This document shows positions 49,685 through 58,740 of a stretch of 64,000 nt of DNA, one piece after another. The stretch lies in contig NZ_JAGILA010000002.1 of NCBI RefSeq assembly GCF_017874595.1, positions 1,054,001 to 1,118,000 on the forward strand, written 5' to 3'. A program made the position numbers and the translations under genes. The notes beneath the pieces are model-generated. The model did not search any database. It saw only the letters and a list, made by a program, of their open reading frames with translations, and was not told the DNA's origin. Every line of letters starts with the position of its first letter. The stretch's first letter is position 1. The stretch comes from Sinorhizobium kostiense. Lineage in GTDB: Bacteria; Pseudomonadota; Alphaproteobacteria; Rhizobiales; Rhizobiaceae.

Positions 49685-50458
49685 TCATCTGTGTTTGAAT
49701 TCGGCCTTGCGCTTGGCGACGAAGGCGGCCATCCCTTCCTTCTGATCGTCGGTGGCGAAAAGCGACTGGAAAAGCCGACGCTCGAAACGCAGGCCCTCGG
49801 CGAGCGTCACCTCGAGCGAGCGGTTGACCGCCTCCTTCGCCATCATCACAGCCGGCAGCGAGAAGGAGGCGATTTTCTCGGCCGCCCCGAACGCCTCGTG
49901 CATCAGCTTGTCCGGCGCGACGACTCGGGCGACGAGCCCCGCCCGTTCGGCCTCGGCCGCATCCATCATGCGGCCGGTCAGGATGAGATCCATGGCCTTG
50001 GCCTTGCCGACGGCGCGAGCAAGGCGCTGCGACCCGCCCATACCCGGAATGACCCCGAGAGTGATTTCCGGCTGACCGAATTTCGCGGTTTCCGAGGCGA
50101 TGATGAAGTCGCACATCATCGCGAGCTCGCAGCCTCCGCCAAGTGCAAAACCGGACACGGCCGCGATCATCGGCTTGCGGGCGCCGGCAACGTGCTCCCA
50201 GCCGCCGAGGAAATCGCCGAGATAGCTTCCAGTGAAATCGAGCGCTTGCATCTCCTTGATGTCGGCGCCGGCAGCAAAGGCCTTTTCCGAGCCGGTGATG
50301 ACGATCGCCCCGACATTTCCATCCGCATCGAAGGCTTTCAAAGCCACGTCGAGTTCGCGCATCAGCACGGAGTTCAGGGCGTTGAGCGCCTGAGGGCGGT
50401 TTAGGGTTATCACACCCACCCGCCCGCGCGTTTCGACCAGCAGGGTGTCGTAACTCAT
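49685..50458 (-). CDS. Enoyl-CoA hydratase/isomerase family protein
   Basis: A 257-residue crotonase-fold enzyme. The oxyanion-hole motif AAGADIKEM lies near residue 62, and [13 protein letters not shown] near 105 carries the first catalytic Glu; [17 protein letters not shown] near 135 carries the second, so it is a true hydratase-type site. It probably acts in fatty-acid or butanoate oxidation. The ATG at 50458 has GGAGG eight bases before it. It follows mutM by 22 bases in the same direction. Confidence 0.9.
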   Translation of the reverse strand: MSYDTLLVETRGRVGVITLNRPQALNALNSVLMRELDVALKAFDADGNVGAIVITGSEKAFAAGADIKEMQALDFTGSYLGDFLGGWEHVAGARKPMIAAVSGFALGGGCELAMMCDFIIASETAKFGQPEITLGVIPGMGGSQRLARAVGKAKAMDLILTGRMMDAAEAERAGLVARVVAPDKLMHEAFGAAEKIASFSLPAVMMAKEAVNRSLEVTLAEGLRFERRLFQSLFATDDQKEGMAAFVAKRKAEFKHR

Positions 50459-50480
50459 TCTCGTGTCCTCCATTCAACGG

Positions 50481-51368
50481 CTATTTTTGGCAGCGCGGGC
50501 AATAAAAGGTCGAGCGCCCCGCCTGAACGATGCGGGCGACGGTACCGCCACAGCCCGGCGTGCGGCAAGCCTCGCCCTCGCGGTCGTAGACGGAAAAGGC
50601 ATGCTGGAAATAGCCGAGGCTGCCGTCGGCCTGTATATGGTCCTTGAGCGAGGAGCCGCCGGCAGCGATCGCGTCGGCAATCACTGCCCGGATTGCCTCC
50701 ACCAGGAGAAGAAGAGGCTTTCTCGCGCCGCCGCGCTTGTCGACCAGCGTGCCCGCTGGCCTTACCGGCGCGAGGCGGGCGCGCCAGAGCGCCTCGCACA
50801 CATAGATATTGCCGAGGCCCGCGATCGTCCTTTGGTCGAGAAGAGCGGCTTTCAACGGCTGCGCCTTGCCGTCAAAGCGCGCCGCAAGGTAAGCGGCGTC
50901 GAGCGCATTGCCCGTCGGCTCCTCGCCGAGCTCTCGGAAGAAGGCGTGTTCGGCGATAGCCTCACGCCGCGCCAGATCCATGAAACCGAAGCGGCGAGGG
51001 TCGTTATAGATCACCCGCGCCGGGCCGGCATGCGCGTCGAGATGGAAGACCACGTGATCGTGCTTTTCATCCTTGCCACGCAGGGCATGGAAGCCGTCGC
51101 GTGCGGTGGGAGCCCCGGCCTCGATCCGGAACGAGCCGGACATGCCGAGATGGGCGATGATTACATCGCCACCCTCGAGATCGATCATCAGATATTTGGC
51201 GCGCCGCGACAGGGAGAGGATGCGGCGGCCGGAAACAGCGGCGGCGAAGTCATCGGGGAAGGGAAAGCGCAGATCCGGCCGGCGCAGTTCGGCGCGCACC
51301 AGAAGCGCCCCCTCCATCGTTGGCGCCAATCCGCGCTTTACCGTTTCGACCTCGGGCAATTCCGGCAT
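50481..51368 (-). CDS. mutM: Formamidopyrimidine-DNA glycosylase
   Basis: Excises 8-oxoguanine and formamidopyrimidines. It is 295 residues beginning [14 protein letters not shown], in which Pro and Glu after the initiator Met form the active site. The helix-two-turn-helix region and the C-terminal zinc finger (CRTPGCGG ... FYCPRCQK) are complete. The start is the ATG at 51368, as the N-terminal proline must be residue 2. Confidence 0.96.
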   Translation of the reverse strand: MPELPEVETVKRGLAPTMEGALLVRAELRRPDLRFPFPDDFAAAVSGRRILSLSRRAKYLMIDLEGGDVIIAHLGMSGSFRIEAGAPTARDGFHALRGKDEKHDHVVFHLDAHAGPARVIYNDPRRFGFMDLARREAIAEHAFFRELGEEPTGNALDAAYLAARFDGKAQPLKAALLDQRTIAGLGNIYVCEALWRARLAPVRPAGTLVDKRGGARKPLLLLVEAIRAVIADAIAAGGSSLKDHIQADGSLGYFQHAFSVYDREGEACRTPGCGGTVARIVQAGRSTFYCPRCQK

Positions 51369-51539
51369 CGGCCGTCTTCCTTTATCCCTCTGTTCATTCC
51401 GCCCGCGGACATGCATTCCCATCTCGGGAGCGATGACCTATAGGTGCGCTATGCCGCAGCCGAACTCTCTCGCTGAGATAGCGCGGATCGGCCGATTTCG
51501 CTATGGTGCCGGCGCATTGGGTTGAAGTGGAGTTTTTTG

Positions 51540-52316
51540 ATGACGGGCGAGCGCGTATCGACGAATGGCGGGATGGAGACCTCTTTCGGTTTCCACGAAG
51601 TCGGCGCGGGCGAAAAGCAGCCGCTCGTCAACGATGTCTTCCACAGGGTCGCCAAGCGCTACGACGTCATGAACGACGTAATGTCGGCGGGGCTCCATCG
51701 GGTCTGGAAGGATGCGATGATCGCCGCGCTCAATCCGCCGCGGCGAGAAGACTACCGGGTGCTCGATGTCGCCGGCGGCACCGGCGACATCGCCTTCCGT
51801 ATCGTGGAGGCGTCGGCCCGCCGAGCGCATGCGACGGTGCTCGACATCAATGGATCGATGCTCGCCGTCGGCGCCGAACGCGCCCGCAAGAGAGGGCTCA
51901 CCGCCAATCTGGAATTCGTCGAGGCCAATGCCGAGGACCTGCCTTTCGCCGACAATTCCTTTGACGCCTATACGATCGCCTTCGGCATCCGCAACGTGCC
52001 GCGCATCGAGGTGGCGCTGAAGGAAGCCTATCGGGTGCTGAAGCGCGGCGGCCGGCTCCTCGTCCTCGAGTTTTCCGAGGTCGAGATGCCGCTGCTCGAC
52101 CGCTTCTATGATGCCTGGTCCTTCCACGCGATTCCGAAGTTCGGCAAGCTTATAACCGGCGACGACGCGCCCTATCAGTATCTGGTCGAGTCGATCCGGA
52201 AATTCCCGAACCAGCGTGATTTTGCCACCATGATCCGCGACGCGGGCTTCTCGCGGGTCTCGTTCACCAACTATACCGGCGGGATCGCGGCGCTGCATTC
52301 CGGATGGAAAATCTGA
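51540..52316 (+). CDS. ubiE: Ubiquinone/menaquinone biosynthesis C-methyltransferase
   Basis: Methylates 2-polyprenyl-6-methoxybenzoquinol in ubiquinone synthesis. It is 258 residues: [28 protein letters not shown] near residue 33, the SAM motif [14 protein letters not shown], and the late [15 protein letters not shown]. The ATG at 51540 has GGAG seven bases before. Divergent from mutM; ubiB follows after four bases. Confidence 0.96.
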   Translation: MTGERVSTNGGMETSFGFHEVGAGEKQPLVNDVFHRVAKRYDVMNDVMSAGLHRVWKDAMIAALNPPRREDYRVLDVAGGTGDIAFRIVEASARRAHATVLDINGSMLAVGAERARKRGLTANLEFVEANAEDLPFADNSFDAYTIAFGIRNVPRIEVALKEAYRVLKRGGRLLVLEFSEVEMPLLDRFYDAWSFHAIPKFGKLITGDDAPYQYLVESIRKFPNQRDFATMIRDAGFSRVSFTNYTGGIAALHSGWKI

Positions 52317-52320
52317 CCGC

Positions 52321-53895
52321 ATGAGCACGCCCGGAGCATATTTCCGTCTCGTGCGGATCGGCTGGGTGCTCGCGCGCGAAGGCGTGTTTTCGGCGATCCC
52401 TTCCGAGCACCTTCCCCCGTCCGCCCGCCTCGCGCAGAAGCTCGTAAGCCTGCTTGCCCGCCGCAAGGCTCGGTTCGAGGAGCGCAGCGGCCGGCTTGCC
52501 CGCGCCGTCGAGCGGCTCGGCCCCTCCTATGTCAAGATCGGCCAGTTCCTGGCGACGCGACCGGACGTCGTCGGCGCGGAAATCGCCGCCGATCTGTCGC
52601 TGCTGCAGGACCGGATGGAGACCTTTCCGCACCACGCAGCCAAGGCAGCGATCGAAGATTCGCTCGGCCGCAGCGTCGAAGCGCTCTTCGTCGAATTTTC
52701 CGAGCCGCTGGCGGCCGCGTCGATCGCCCAGGTGCACCATGCCATTGTGATGCGCGACGGCCGGCGGGAGCGGGTGGCGGTCAAGGTGATTCGACCCGGC
52801 GTGCGCCAGCGCTTCGCCGCCGACATCGAGGCGATGTACCTCGTTTCCCGCATGCAGGAGCGCTTCCTTGCCTATACGCGGCGGCTGAAGCCTGTGGAGG
52901 TGACTCGAACCCTCGAGCAGACGACCAAGATCGAGATGGACCTGCGGTTGGAAGCGGCAGCGCTTTCGGAACTCGCCGAGAATACGAAGGAGGACTCCGG
53001 CTTCCGGGTCCCCAGGGTCGACTGGGAGCGCACCGGGCGCGACGTCGTCACGATGGAATGGATCGACGGCATCAAGATGTCGGATATCGCAGGGCTGAAG
53101 GCCGCCGGCTATGACCTCGACAGGCTTGCCGAGACGCTGATCCAGTCCTTGCTGCGGCACACCTTGCGCGACGGCTTCTTCCACGCCGACATGCACCAGG
53201 GGAACCTGTTCGTCGACGAGGCGGGCCACATCGTCGCCGTCGACATGGGCATCGTCGGCCGGCTCGGCAAGAAAGAACGCCGCTTCCTCGCCGAGATCCT
53301 CTACGGCTTCATCACGCGTGACTACCAGCGCGTCGCCGACGTGCACTTCGAGGCCGGCTACGTGCCGTCCCATCACGATGCCGCAAGCTTCGCCCAGGCG
53401 ATCCGCGCCATCGGGGAGCCGATCCACGGCCAGCCCGCCGAGACGATCTCGATGGCGAAGCTCTTGACGCTGCTTTTCGAGGTGACCGAACTCTTCGACA
53501 TGCAGACGCGGCCGGAACTCGTGATGCTGCAAAAGACGATGGTCGTCGTCGAGGGCGTCGCGCGCACGCTCAATCCGCGCTTCAACATGTGGCGGGCCTC
53601 GGAGCCGGTTGTCGGCAAATGGATCCGCGACAATCTCGGCCCCAAGCGCGTCGTCTCCGATCTGCGCGACGGCCTGCACGCGGCGCTCCGCGTTGCCGAA
53701 GCCGTCCCGGAAATCGCCGCCCGCACGGAGCGCTTCTCGAACGACATCATGGCGATGAGCGAAAAGGGCCTGCGTTTCGATGCGGCAACCGCCGAAGCGA
53801 TCGGCAAGGCGGAAGCGCGCCATACGCGCTCGGGCCGCGTCGCGCTCTGGGTGATCGCGGCCGCGCTCGTTTATATCGCATGGCGGTTGGTCTGA
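52321..53895 (+). CDS. ubiB: Ubiquinone biosynthesis regulatory protein kinase-like UbiB
   Basis: An atypical kinase/ATPase of the ADCK family needed for ubiquinone synthesis. It is 524 residues: the KxGQ motif in YVKIGQFLATRPD near residue 70, the VAVKVIRPG lysine near 155, HADMHQGNLFVDEAG near 290, and a C-terminal membrane helix (residues 505 to 522). It follows ubiE by four bases and is surely cotranscribed. Confidence 0.95.
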   Translation: MSTPGAYFRLVRIGWVLAREGVFSAIPSEHLPPSARLAQKLVSLLARRKARFEERSGRLARAVERLGPSYVKIGQFLATRPDVVGAEIAADLSLLQDRMETFPHHAAKAAIEDSLGRSVEALFVEFSEPLAAASIAQVHHAIVMRDGRRERVAVKVIRPGVRQRFAADIEAMYLVSRMQERFLAYTRRLKPVEVTRTLEQTTKIEMDLRLEAAALSELAENTKEDSGFRVPRVDWERTGRDVVTMEWIDGIKMSDIAGLKAAGYDLDRLAETLIQSLLRHTLRDGFFHADMHQGNLFVDEAGHIVAVDMGIVGRLGKKERRFLAEILYGFITRDYQRVADVHFEAGYVPSHHDAASFAQAIRAIGEPIHGQPAETISMAKLLTLLFEVTELFDMQTRPELVMLQKTMVVVEGVARTLNPRFNMWRASEPVVGKWIRDNLGPKRVVSDLRDGLHAALRVAEAVPEIAARTERFSNDIMAMSEKGLRFDAATAEAIGKAEARHTRSGRVALWVIAAALVYIAWRLV

Positions 53896-53903
53896 GCGCC
53901 TAG

Positions 53904-53929
53904 CTCTCCCGCCGCTGGCGCGGCGAGAG
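53904..53929 (+). terminator. Hairpin after ubiB
   Basis: CTCTC-cc-GCCGC pairs with GCGGC-GAGAG around a four-base loop, nine bases after the ubiB stop. No T-run follows. Confidence 0.4.
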
Positions 53930-54056
53930 GGCCGGAGGCACGCCGCTTGCGCTCTAGGTTCCAGCACTCTGGTTGCCGCATTAAATCGGTTCCGCTTCGA
54001 GACCTCATGCAGTAGGGTCGCGGGAAGAACGGGAGCGGCGACTAGCCGGAAGCGGA

Positions 54057-55271
54057 ATGACACTGTCGGGCAGGCGTATCCTTCTCATCATCTCCGGCGG
54101 GATCGCGGCCTATAAAAGCCTCGACCTCATCCGGCGGCTCCGCGAGCGCGGCGCAACGGTCCTACCCGTGATGACCGCGGGGGCGCAGCAATTCGTGACG
54201 CCGCTTGCCGTCGGGGCGCTTTCCGCATCCCATGTCTTCACCGATCTCTTCTCGCGCGAGGACGAGCAGGACGTCGGGCATATCCGGCTCGCGCGCGACT
54301 GCGATCTCGTCGTCATCGCCCCCGCAACGGCTGATCTGATGGCGAAGATGGCCAATGGCCATGCGGACGACCTCGCCTCGACGATCCTACTGGCGACCGA
54401 CCGGCCGGTGCTCGTCGCGCCGGCGATGAACCCCAGGATGTGGATGCATCCGGCGACGCGCCGCAACCGGTCGACGCTCGTAGGCGACGGGATCCGCTTC
54501 GTCGGGCCCGCCTCGGGAGAAATGGCCGAAAGCGGCGAGGCCGGCGAAGGCCGGATGGCGGAACCAATGGAAATCGTCGCCGCTGCAGAGGAATTGCTGA
54601 GCGGGGCAAAGCCGCTTGCCGGGCGAAAGGCGATCGTCACCTCCGGGCCGACGCACGAGCCGATCGATCCGGTTCGCTATATCGCCAACCGCTCCTCCGG
54701 CAAGCAGGGCCATGCGATTGCGGCGGCGCTCGCCCGGTTCGGGGCTGATGTTACGCTCGTCTCCGGGCCGGTGACGATCCCCGATCCCGCCGGCGTGCGC
54801 GTCGTCCGGGTCGAGCGTGCCGAGGAGATGCGCGATCAGGTGCTCGCCGCGCTCCCGGCCGATATTGCCGTGATGGTGGCGGCGGTCGCCGACTGGCGTG
54901 TCGCCTCTGCCGCCGGCAACAAGATAAAGAAACGGCCGGGCGAAGCCCCTCCCCCGCTGCATCTCACCGAGAACCCGGACATACTGAAGATCATCGGGCA
55001 TCATCAGGCTCGTCCAAAACTGGTGATCGGCTTTGCCGCGGAAACGGAGAATGTCGCCGAGAACGGCCGCGCGAAACTCGAGAAGAAGGGCGCCGATTAC
55101 ATTCTGGCGAACGACGTTTCGCCTGCGACCGGCATCATGGGCGGCGACCGCAATCGAGTGAGGCTGATCGGGCGCGAGGGCATTGAGGAGTGGCTGGAGA
55201 TGGGCAAGGACGAGGTTGCCGAGAAGCTGGCGGCGCTGATTGCTGAAAACCTTGCAGCCGACCTGCCATGA
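54057..55271 (+). CDS. coaBC: Bifunctional phosphopantothenoylcysteine decarboxylase/synthetase
   Basis: Two steps of coenzyme A synthesis in one protein of 404 residues. The N-terminal flavin-dependent CoaC part has the substrate motif PAMNPRMW near residue 122; the C-terminal CoaB part (from about 190) has TSGPTHEPIDPVRYIANRSSGKQG and ends with the ATP-binding region. The ATG at 54057 has the sequence GGAAGCGGA before it. It stands 161 bases from ubiB. Confidence 0.95.
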   Translation: MTLSGRRILLIISGGIAAYKSLDLIRRLRERGATVLPVMTAGAQQFVTPLAVGALSASHVFTDLFSREDEQDVGHIRLARDCDLVVIAPATADLMAKMANGHADDLASTILLATDRPVLVAPAMNPRMWMHPATRRNRSTLVGDGIRFVGPASGEMAESGEAGEGRMAEPMEIVAAAEELLSGAKPLAGRKAIVTSGPTHEPIDPVRYIANRSSGKQGHAIAAALARFGADVTLVSGPVTIPDPAGVRVVRVERAEEMRDQVLAALPADIAVMVAAVADWRVASAAGNKIKKRPGEAPPPLHLTENPDILKIIGHHQARPKLVIGFAAETENVAENGRAKLEKKGADYILANDVSPATGIMGGDRNRVRLIGREGIEEWLEMGKDEVAEKLAALIAENLAADLP

Positions 55272-55316
55272 CGAAAACCTGCTGCGGCAGAATGTTTCCC
55301 TTCAACCGGGAAGGCA

Positions 55317-56162
55317 CTAGGTGAGTTGCAGGTCGCTTCCGGCAGCCCTCGAAAACGGCGCGACGGCCGGTGACTCGCCAGACGGAATGTCAGCTGCGCC
55401 GAAAAGGCGCACGTCGACGCCGTTTTCGCCGACGATGACAGCGGAACCGTCCGGTATTTCTGCCCAGGCATTGTCGTCGTTGAGGGGCTCCGAAACCAGG
55501 CAGTAACCGCCATCCGCCCCCATGGGCGCGGCGTAAAGCGTCGGGGCTTTTCGGTCGGAGGCATAGCGGACTGCATAAAGATCCTCGCCGTTGGAAAACG
55601 CGGCGGTAAATCGAACGAGCACCGGACGAGCCATATGCGCGGCCAACCGCTCGACGAAGCCGAGCGTTTCGGCCACCGCACCAAGCGGATCACGGTCGAG
55701 GCCGAATTGCAGCGCCAGCAGGAAAAGCAGCTCCGAATCCGTGGTGCCGGTGCGCGCGGCATAAAGCTCGTCCTCGAGCATGTTCTCCATCGACCGGCGC
55801 AGATGCTCGAAATCGCCGATCTGCCCGTTGTGCATGAAGCACCAGCGACCATGGACGAAGGGGTGGCAATTGTCACGCCGCGTGCCGCCGCCGGTCGCCG
55901 CACGAACATGGGCGAGGAACAGGCGCGAGCGGATCTGCCTGGCAATGCTTTTCAGGTTGCAGTCGGACCAGGCGGGCAGGATGTCGCGATAGCGGCCCGG
56001 TTCAGGACGATCACCATACCAGGCGATGCCGAAGCCGTCGCCATTGGTCGCCGTCTTGGCACGGGTCGCGCAATGAGACTGTTCGATCAACGAGTGTGCC
56101 GGCGACGTGACAAGTTCTTCAAGATAGAGCGGTTCTCCACGATAGGCTGCCCAACGGCACAT
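55317..56162 (-). CDS. Class II glutamine amidotransferase domain protein
   Basis: A 281-residue Ntn-type amidotransferase resembling YafJ/GAT2 proteins. The nucleophile is Cys2 (MCRWAAYRG); NGDGFGIAWY, FLAHVRAATGG and NCHPFVHGRWCFMHNGQI are the family motifs for glutamine binding. No synthetase domain is attached and no acceptor can be named. It converges with coaBC and is divergent from the inositol cluster. Confidence 0.87.
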   Translation of the reverse strand: MCRWAAYRGEPLYLEELVTSPAHSLIEQSHCATRAKTATNGDGFGIAWYGDRPEPGRYRDILPAWSDCNLKSIARQIRSRLFLAHVRAATGGGTRRDNCHPFVHGRWCFMHNGQIGDFEHLRRSMENMLEDELYAARTGTTDSELLFLLALQFGLDRDPLGAVAETLGFVERLAAHMARPVLVRFTAAFSNGEDLYAVRYASDRKAPTLYAAPMGADGGYCLVSEPLNDDNAWAEIPDGSAVIVGENGVDVRLFGAADIPSGESPAVAPFSRAAGSDLQLT

Positions 56163-56212
56163 GCGTCAATCACTCCGGGCCTGCGGATATCGGTCAATCC
56201 ACGCGTTCATTC

Positions 56213-56253
56213 CCATTGGACGGGCCAATTGGAGCGGGCCCATTGGAGCGGGA
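56213..56253. repeat. Three short tandem direct repeats
   Basis: Three near-copies of CCMATTGGAGCGGG, with ATTGGA at 56215, 56228 and 56242 (periods 13 and 14). They lie about 50 bases upstream of the amidotransferase start and could bind a regulator. Confidence 0.55.
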
Positions 56254-56420
56254 TGCGAACGAAACCCGCCGCATAGTTTCCTCGGCCTGCTTGCTGCGAT
56301 TCGTCAACCAGGGTGGCGCCATATTCCAACGGAACATGGTAAAAATGCGTTAACGATTCCGGCTCTGCGTGATGTCACCGGACAAGCTGGAGCATCGCTG
56401 GGCCTGAAAGCGGCATTTTT

Positions 56421-56434
56421 CGAACAAACATTCC
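56421..56434. promoter_or_regulatory. IolR operator upstream of iolY
   Basis: CGAA-CAAACA-TTCC matches the reported IolR site GGAA-N6-TTCC at seven of eight positions. TTGACA follows four bases later and may be the -35 element (56438-56443), with TTCATT 17 bases on. Repressor bound here would touch the polymerase. Confidence 0.7.
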
Positions 56435-56500
56435 ATATTGACAAATTTCGTACAGATCATTTCATTCCCAATGATCAAGGCGAATGCTCGGGAGGAGAAC

Positions 56501-57631
56501 ATGGGCGACAAACGCAGATTGGGGATCGGCCTGATCGGCACGGGCTTCATGGGCAAGGCTCACGCACTCGGCTTCACGATTGCGGCGCGGGTTTTCGACC
56601 TGCCGTTCGAATTGGATCTGGTTTCCGTGGCGGACGTGACCGCCGAAAGCGCCGAGGCTGCACGGGCGCGGCTTGGCTTTCGCAAGGCGACCGCCGATTG
56701 GCGCGAGCTTCTGACCGATCCCACTATCGACGTCATCGATATCACCACGCCGAACCTGCTGCACAAGGAGATGACGCTCGCGGCCATCGCCCACGGAAAA
56801 CACGTCTATTGTGAAAAGCCGCTGGCACCGACGGTCGCCGACTGCGCCGAGATGGTTGCGGCCGCTGAGAGGGCCGGCGTTGTCACTCAGGTCGGTTTCA
56901 ACTACCTGAAAAACCCACTGATCTTCCTTGCGAAGGACATCATCGAAAGCGGCGAGATCGGCGAAGTCCGCTCGTTCCGCGGCGTTCACGCGGAAGATTT
57001 CATGGCGGATGCCAGCATTCCGTGGGCATGGCGCCTCGATCCTCGCAGCGGCGGCGGCGCGCTCGCCGATATCGGCAGCCATATCATCGCCTGCATGCGC
57101 CACCTCGTCGGCCCTATCAAGTCCGTTCTCGCCGAGACCGTCATCCATATCCCCGAACGTCCCGTCGCGCGCGGAGCGGTCGAGACGCGCGCCGTCGAAG
57201 TGGACGACATTGCCCGCGCCTTCGTCCGCTTCGAAAGCGGCGCGAGCGGCAGCTTCGAGGCAAGCTGGATCGCTACCGGCCGCAAGATGCAGCACGATTT
57301 CGAGATCTACGGTTCCAAAGGCAGCATCATCTTCACCCAGGAACGATTGAACGAAATCAGGGTCTATTACGCCGGCGACGTCGTCCGTAGCCGCGGATTC
57401 CGCACCATCTGGGCGGGACCGGAACACCCGCCCTACGGCGCATTCTGCGTGGCGCCCGGCCACCAGATCGGCTTCAACGACCTGAAGGCGATCGAGGTCA
57501 ACGAGTTCCTGGAGGCCATCGCCACAGGTGGGCGGCCCTGCACGGATTTCCGCGAGGGCTACGAGGTGCAAAAGGTGCTTTCCGCCGCTTACCGGTCTGC
57601 CCGTACGAATGAATGGGTGGACATCGGCTGA
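56501..57631 (+). CDS. iolY: Inositol dehydrogenase-like oxidoreductase (Gfo/Idh/MocA family)
   Basis: A 376-residue NAD(P)-dependent dehydrogenase. The Rossmann fold starts GIGLIGTGFMGKAHALGF, the conserved EKP follows in YCEKPLAPT near residue 105, and the C-terminal domain has GGGALADIGSHIIACMRHL. Its place at the head of iolRCDEB is that of iolY in S. meliloti, transcribed with the inositol genes; the exact substrate is not certain. The ATG at 56501 has GGAGGA four bases upstream; an ATG at 56471 lacks one. Confidence 0.87.
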   Translation: MGDKRRLGIGLIGTGFMGKAHALGFTIAARVFDLPFELDLVSVADVTAESAEAARARLGFRKATADWRELLTDPTIDVIDITTPNLLHKEMTLAAIAHGKHVYCEKPLAPTVADCAEMVAAAERAGVVTQVGFNYLKNPLIFLAKDIIESGEIGEVRSFRGVHAEDFMADASIPWAWRLDPRSGGGALADIGSHIIACMRHLVGPIKSVLAETVIHIPERPVARGAVETRAVEVDDIARAFVRFESGASGSFEASWIATGRKMQHDFEIYGSKGSIIFTQERLNEIRVYYAGDVVRSRGFRTIWAGPEHPPYGAFCVAPGHQIGFNDLKAIEVNEFLEAIATGGRPCTDFREGYEVQKVLSAAYRSARTNEWVDIG

Positions 57632-57664
57632 TCCGCGACGCAGCGGCGGAAAATCCCGCGAAAT

Positions 57665-57678
57665 GGAACGTTCGTTCT
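57665..57678. promoter_or_regulatory. IolR operator upstream of iolR
   Basis: GGAA-CGTTCG-TTCT matches the reported palindrome at seven of eight positions, 77 bases before the iolR ATG. It fits repressor control of its own gene. Confidence 0.7.
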
Positions 57679-57755
57679 ATCGTGACGGACCCTATTCAAT
57701 TAGAGTGAGGCGAACGGAACACGAGCAGGCCAAAACGTCCGGAGACGCTTGAACG

Positions 57756-58631
57756 ATGCCAACGCCAGAGATGCCAACGCCAGAGTCGACCACCGAGGCT
57801 CCCCAGGATTTCGAGGCGCTGAAGGCCGTCATTCTCGAGCGCAAGGCGCAATTGCCGAAGCGTCTGAAACAGGTAGCGGCCTATTCGCTCGACCATCCGG
57901 ACGAGATCGCCTTCGGCACGGCGGCAAGCATCGCGACCTCCGCCGATGTCCAGCCTTCCACACTCGTGCGCTTCGCCCAGCATTTCGGCTTCGAAGGCTT
58001 TTCGAGCCTGCAGCAGATCTTTCGCGCGCGCCTGCGCGAGCGCACGCCCGGTTACGAGGATCGGCTGAAGGCGTTGCGCGGCAATGACCATGCTACGCTC
58101 GAAAGCGGCTCCATCTTCAACGGCTTCGTTGCGGCCGCCCACCGGTCGCTCGACAACGTCGCGAGAGCAATCCATCCGGAGGCTTTTGAAAAGGCCGTCG
58201 ACATTCTCGCCAAGGCGGACACGATCTTTCTCATCGCCAAGCGCCGCTCCTACCCGATCTCCAGCTATATGGCCTATGCCTTCGGCAAGCTCCGGGTGAA
58301 GTACCAGCATGTGGGCACGGCCGCCGGCATTGATGATGATCTGCTGGCGATGGCGACGAAGCAGGACGCCGCCTTCGCTGTCAGCTTCTCACCCTACGCC
58401 TCGGAAAGCGCAGCCCAGGCCCGCTTTCTCGCCAACCGCAAGGTGCCGGTCGTCTCGCTGACCGACTCTGCCTTCTCGCCGCTCGCGGAGTCTTCAAAGG
58501 TGTGGTTCGAGCTGGTCGAGGCCGACCATGCCGGCTTCCGTTCGCTTTCCGCCAGCATGGCATTTGCCATGGCGCTGACCGTGGCGATCGCCGAGAAACG
58601 CCGACGGCAAGGGGACAGCGGCGGCTCATAG
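57756..58631 (+). CDS. iolR: Inositol catabolism repressor IolR (RpiR family)
   Basis: Represses the inositol genes until a pathway intermediate binds. It is 291 residues: an N-terminal HTH_6 domain (about 20 to 95, with FGTAASIATSADVQPSTLVRFAQHFGFEGF) and a sugar-isomerase SIS domain (about 130 to 265). In S. meliloti the reported inducer is 2-keto-5-deoxygluconate 6-phosphate. The start codon lies in a 15-base tandem duplication (57756-57785), giving MPTPEMPTPE; GGAG precedes the first copy at an unusually long 11 bases. Confidence 0.92.
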   Translation: MPTPEMPTPESTTEAPQDFEALKAVILERKAQLPKRLKQVAAYSLDHPDEIAFGTAASIATSADVQPSTLVRFAQHFGFEGFSSLQQIFRARLRERTPGYEDRLKALRGNDHATLESGSIFNGFVAAAHRSLDNVARAIHPEAFEKAVDILAKADTIFLIAKRRSYPISSYMAYAFGKLRVKYQHVGTAAGIDDDLLAMATKQDAAFAVSFSPYASESAAQARFLANRKVPVVSLTDSAFSPLAESSKVWFELVEADHAGFRSLSASMAFAMALTVAIAEKRRRQGDSGGS

Positions 58632-58643
58632 AACGAAAATTCC
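58630..58643. promoter_or_regulatory. IolR operator upstream of iolC, first site
   Basis: AGAA-CGAAAA-TTCC (seven of eight), with TTGACG four bases downstream, the same arrangement as upstream of iolY. It begins inside the iolR stop region. Confidence 0.7.
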
Positions 58644-58659
58644 ATATTGACGAAATGAC

Positions 58660-58673
58660 GGAATTTATGTTTC
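58660..58673. promoter_or_regulatory. Second IolR-like site upstream of iolC
   Basis: GGAA-TTTATG-TTTC matches at seven of eight positions and lies 30 bases (about three helical turns) from the first site. Confidence 0.45.
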
Positions 58674-58740
58674 ATGACCACATCGCCCATGACAAAAGGA
58701 TAACTGTCGGCGCCGGCACGGCGTCCGCAGGGAGGAAGCA

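Larger units (their letters stand above)
56163..56500. other. Divergent region between the amidotransferase gene and iolY
   Basis: These 338 bases hold the iolY control region: an IolR-like site (56421-56434), a TTGACA (56438-56443) and a GATCATT/AATGATC dyad (56455-56476). Nearer the amidotransferase gene are three direct repeats of CCMATTGGAGCGGG type (56213-56253). No gene is seen. Confidence 0.6.

Noticed and set aside
53950-54025. A further RIME-like copy before coaBC
   Set aside because: TTAAATCGGTTCCGCTTCGA and CATGCAGTAGGGTCGCGG recall the repeat, but the rest has diverged too far to support it.
52264-54063. A 599-codon minus-strand open reading frame
   Set aside because: It is opposite ubiB and has no recognisable motif; ubiB has all kinase-like motifs in the other strand.
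56060-56085. TGGCACGGGTCGCGCA, a sigma-54 -24/-12 look-alike
   Set aside because: It lies within the amidotransferase coding region pointing against the gene, with no gene start downstream in that direction until iolY more than 400 bases away.
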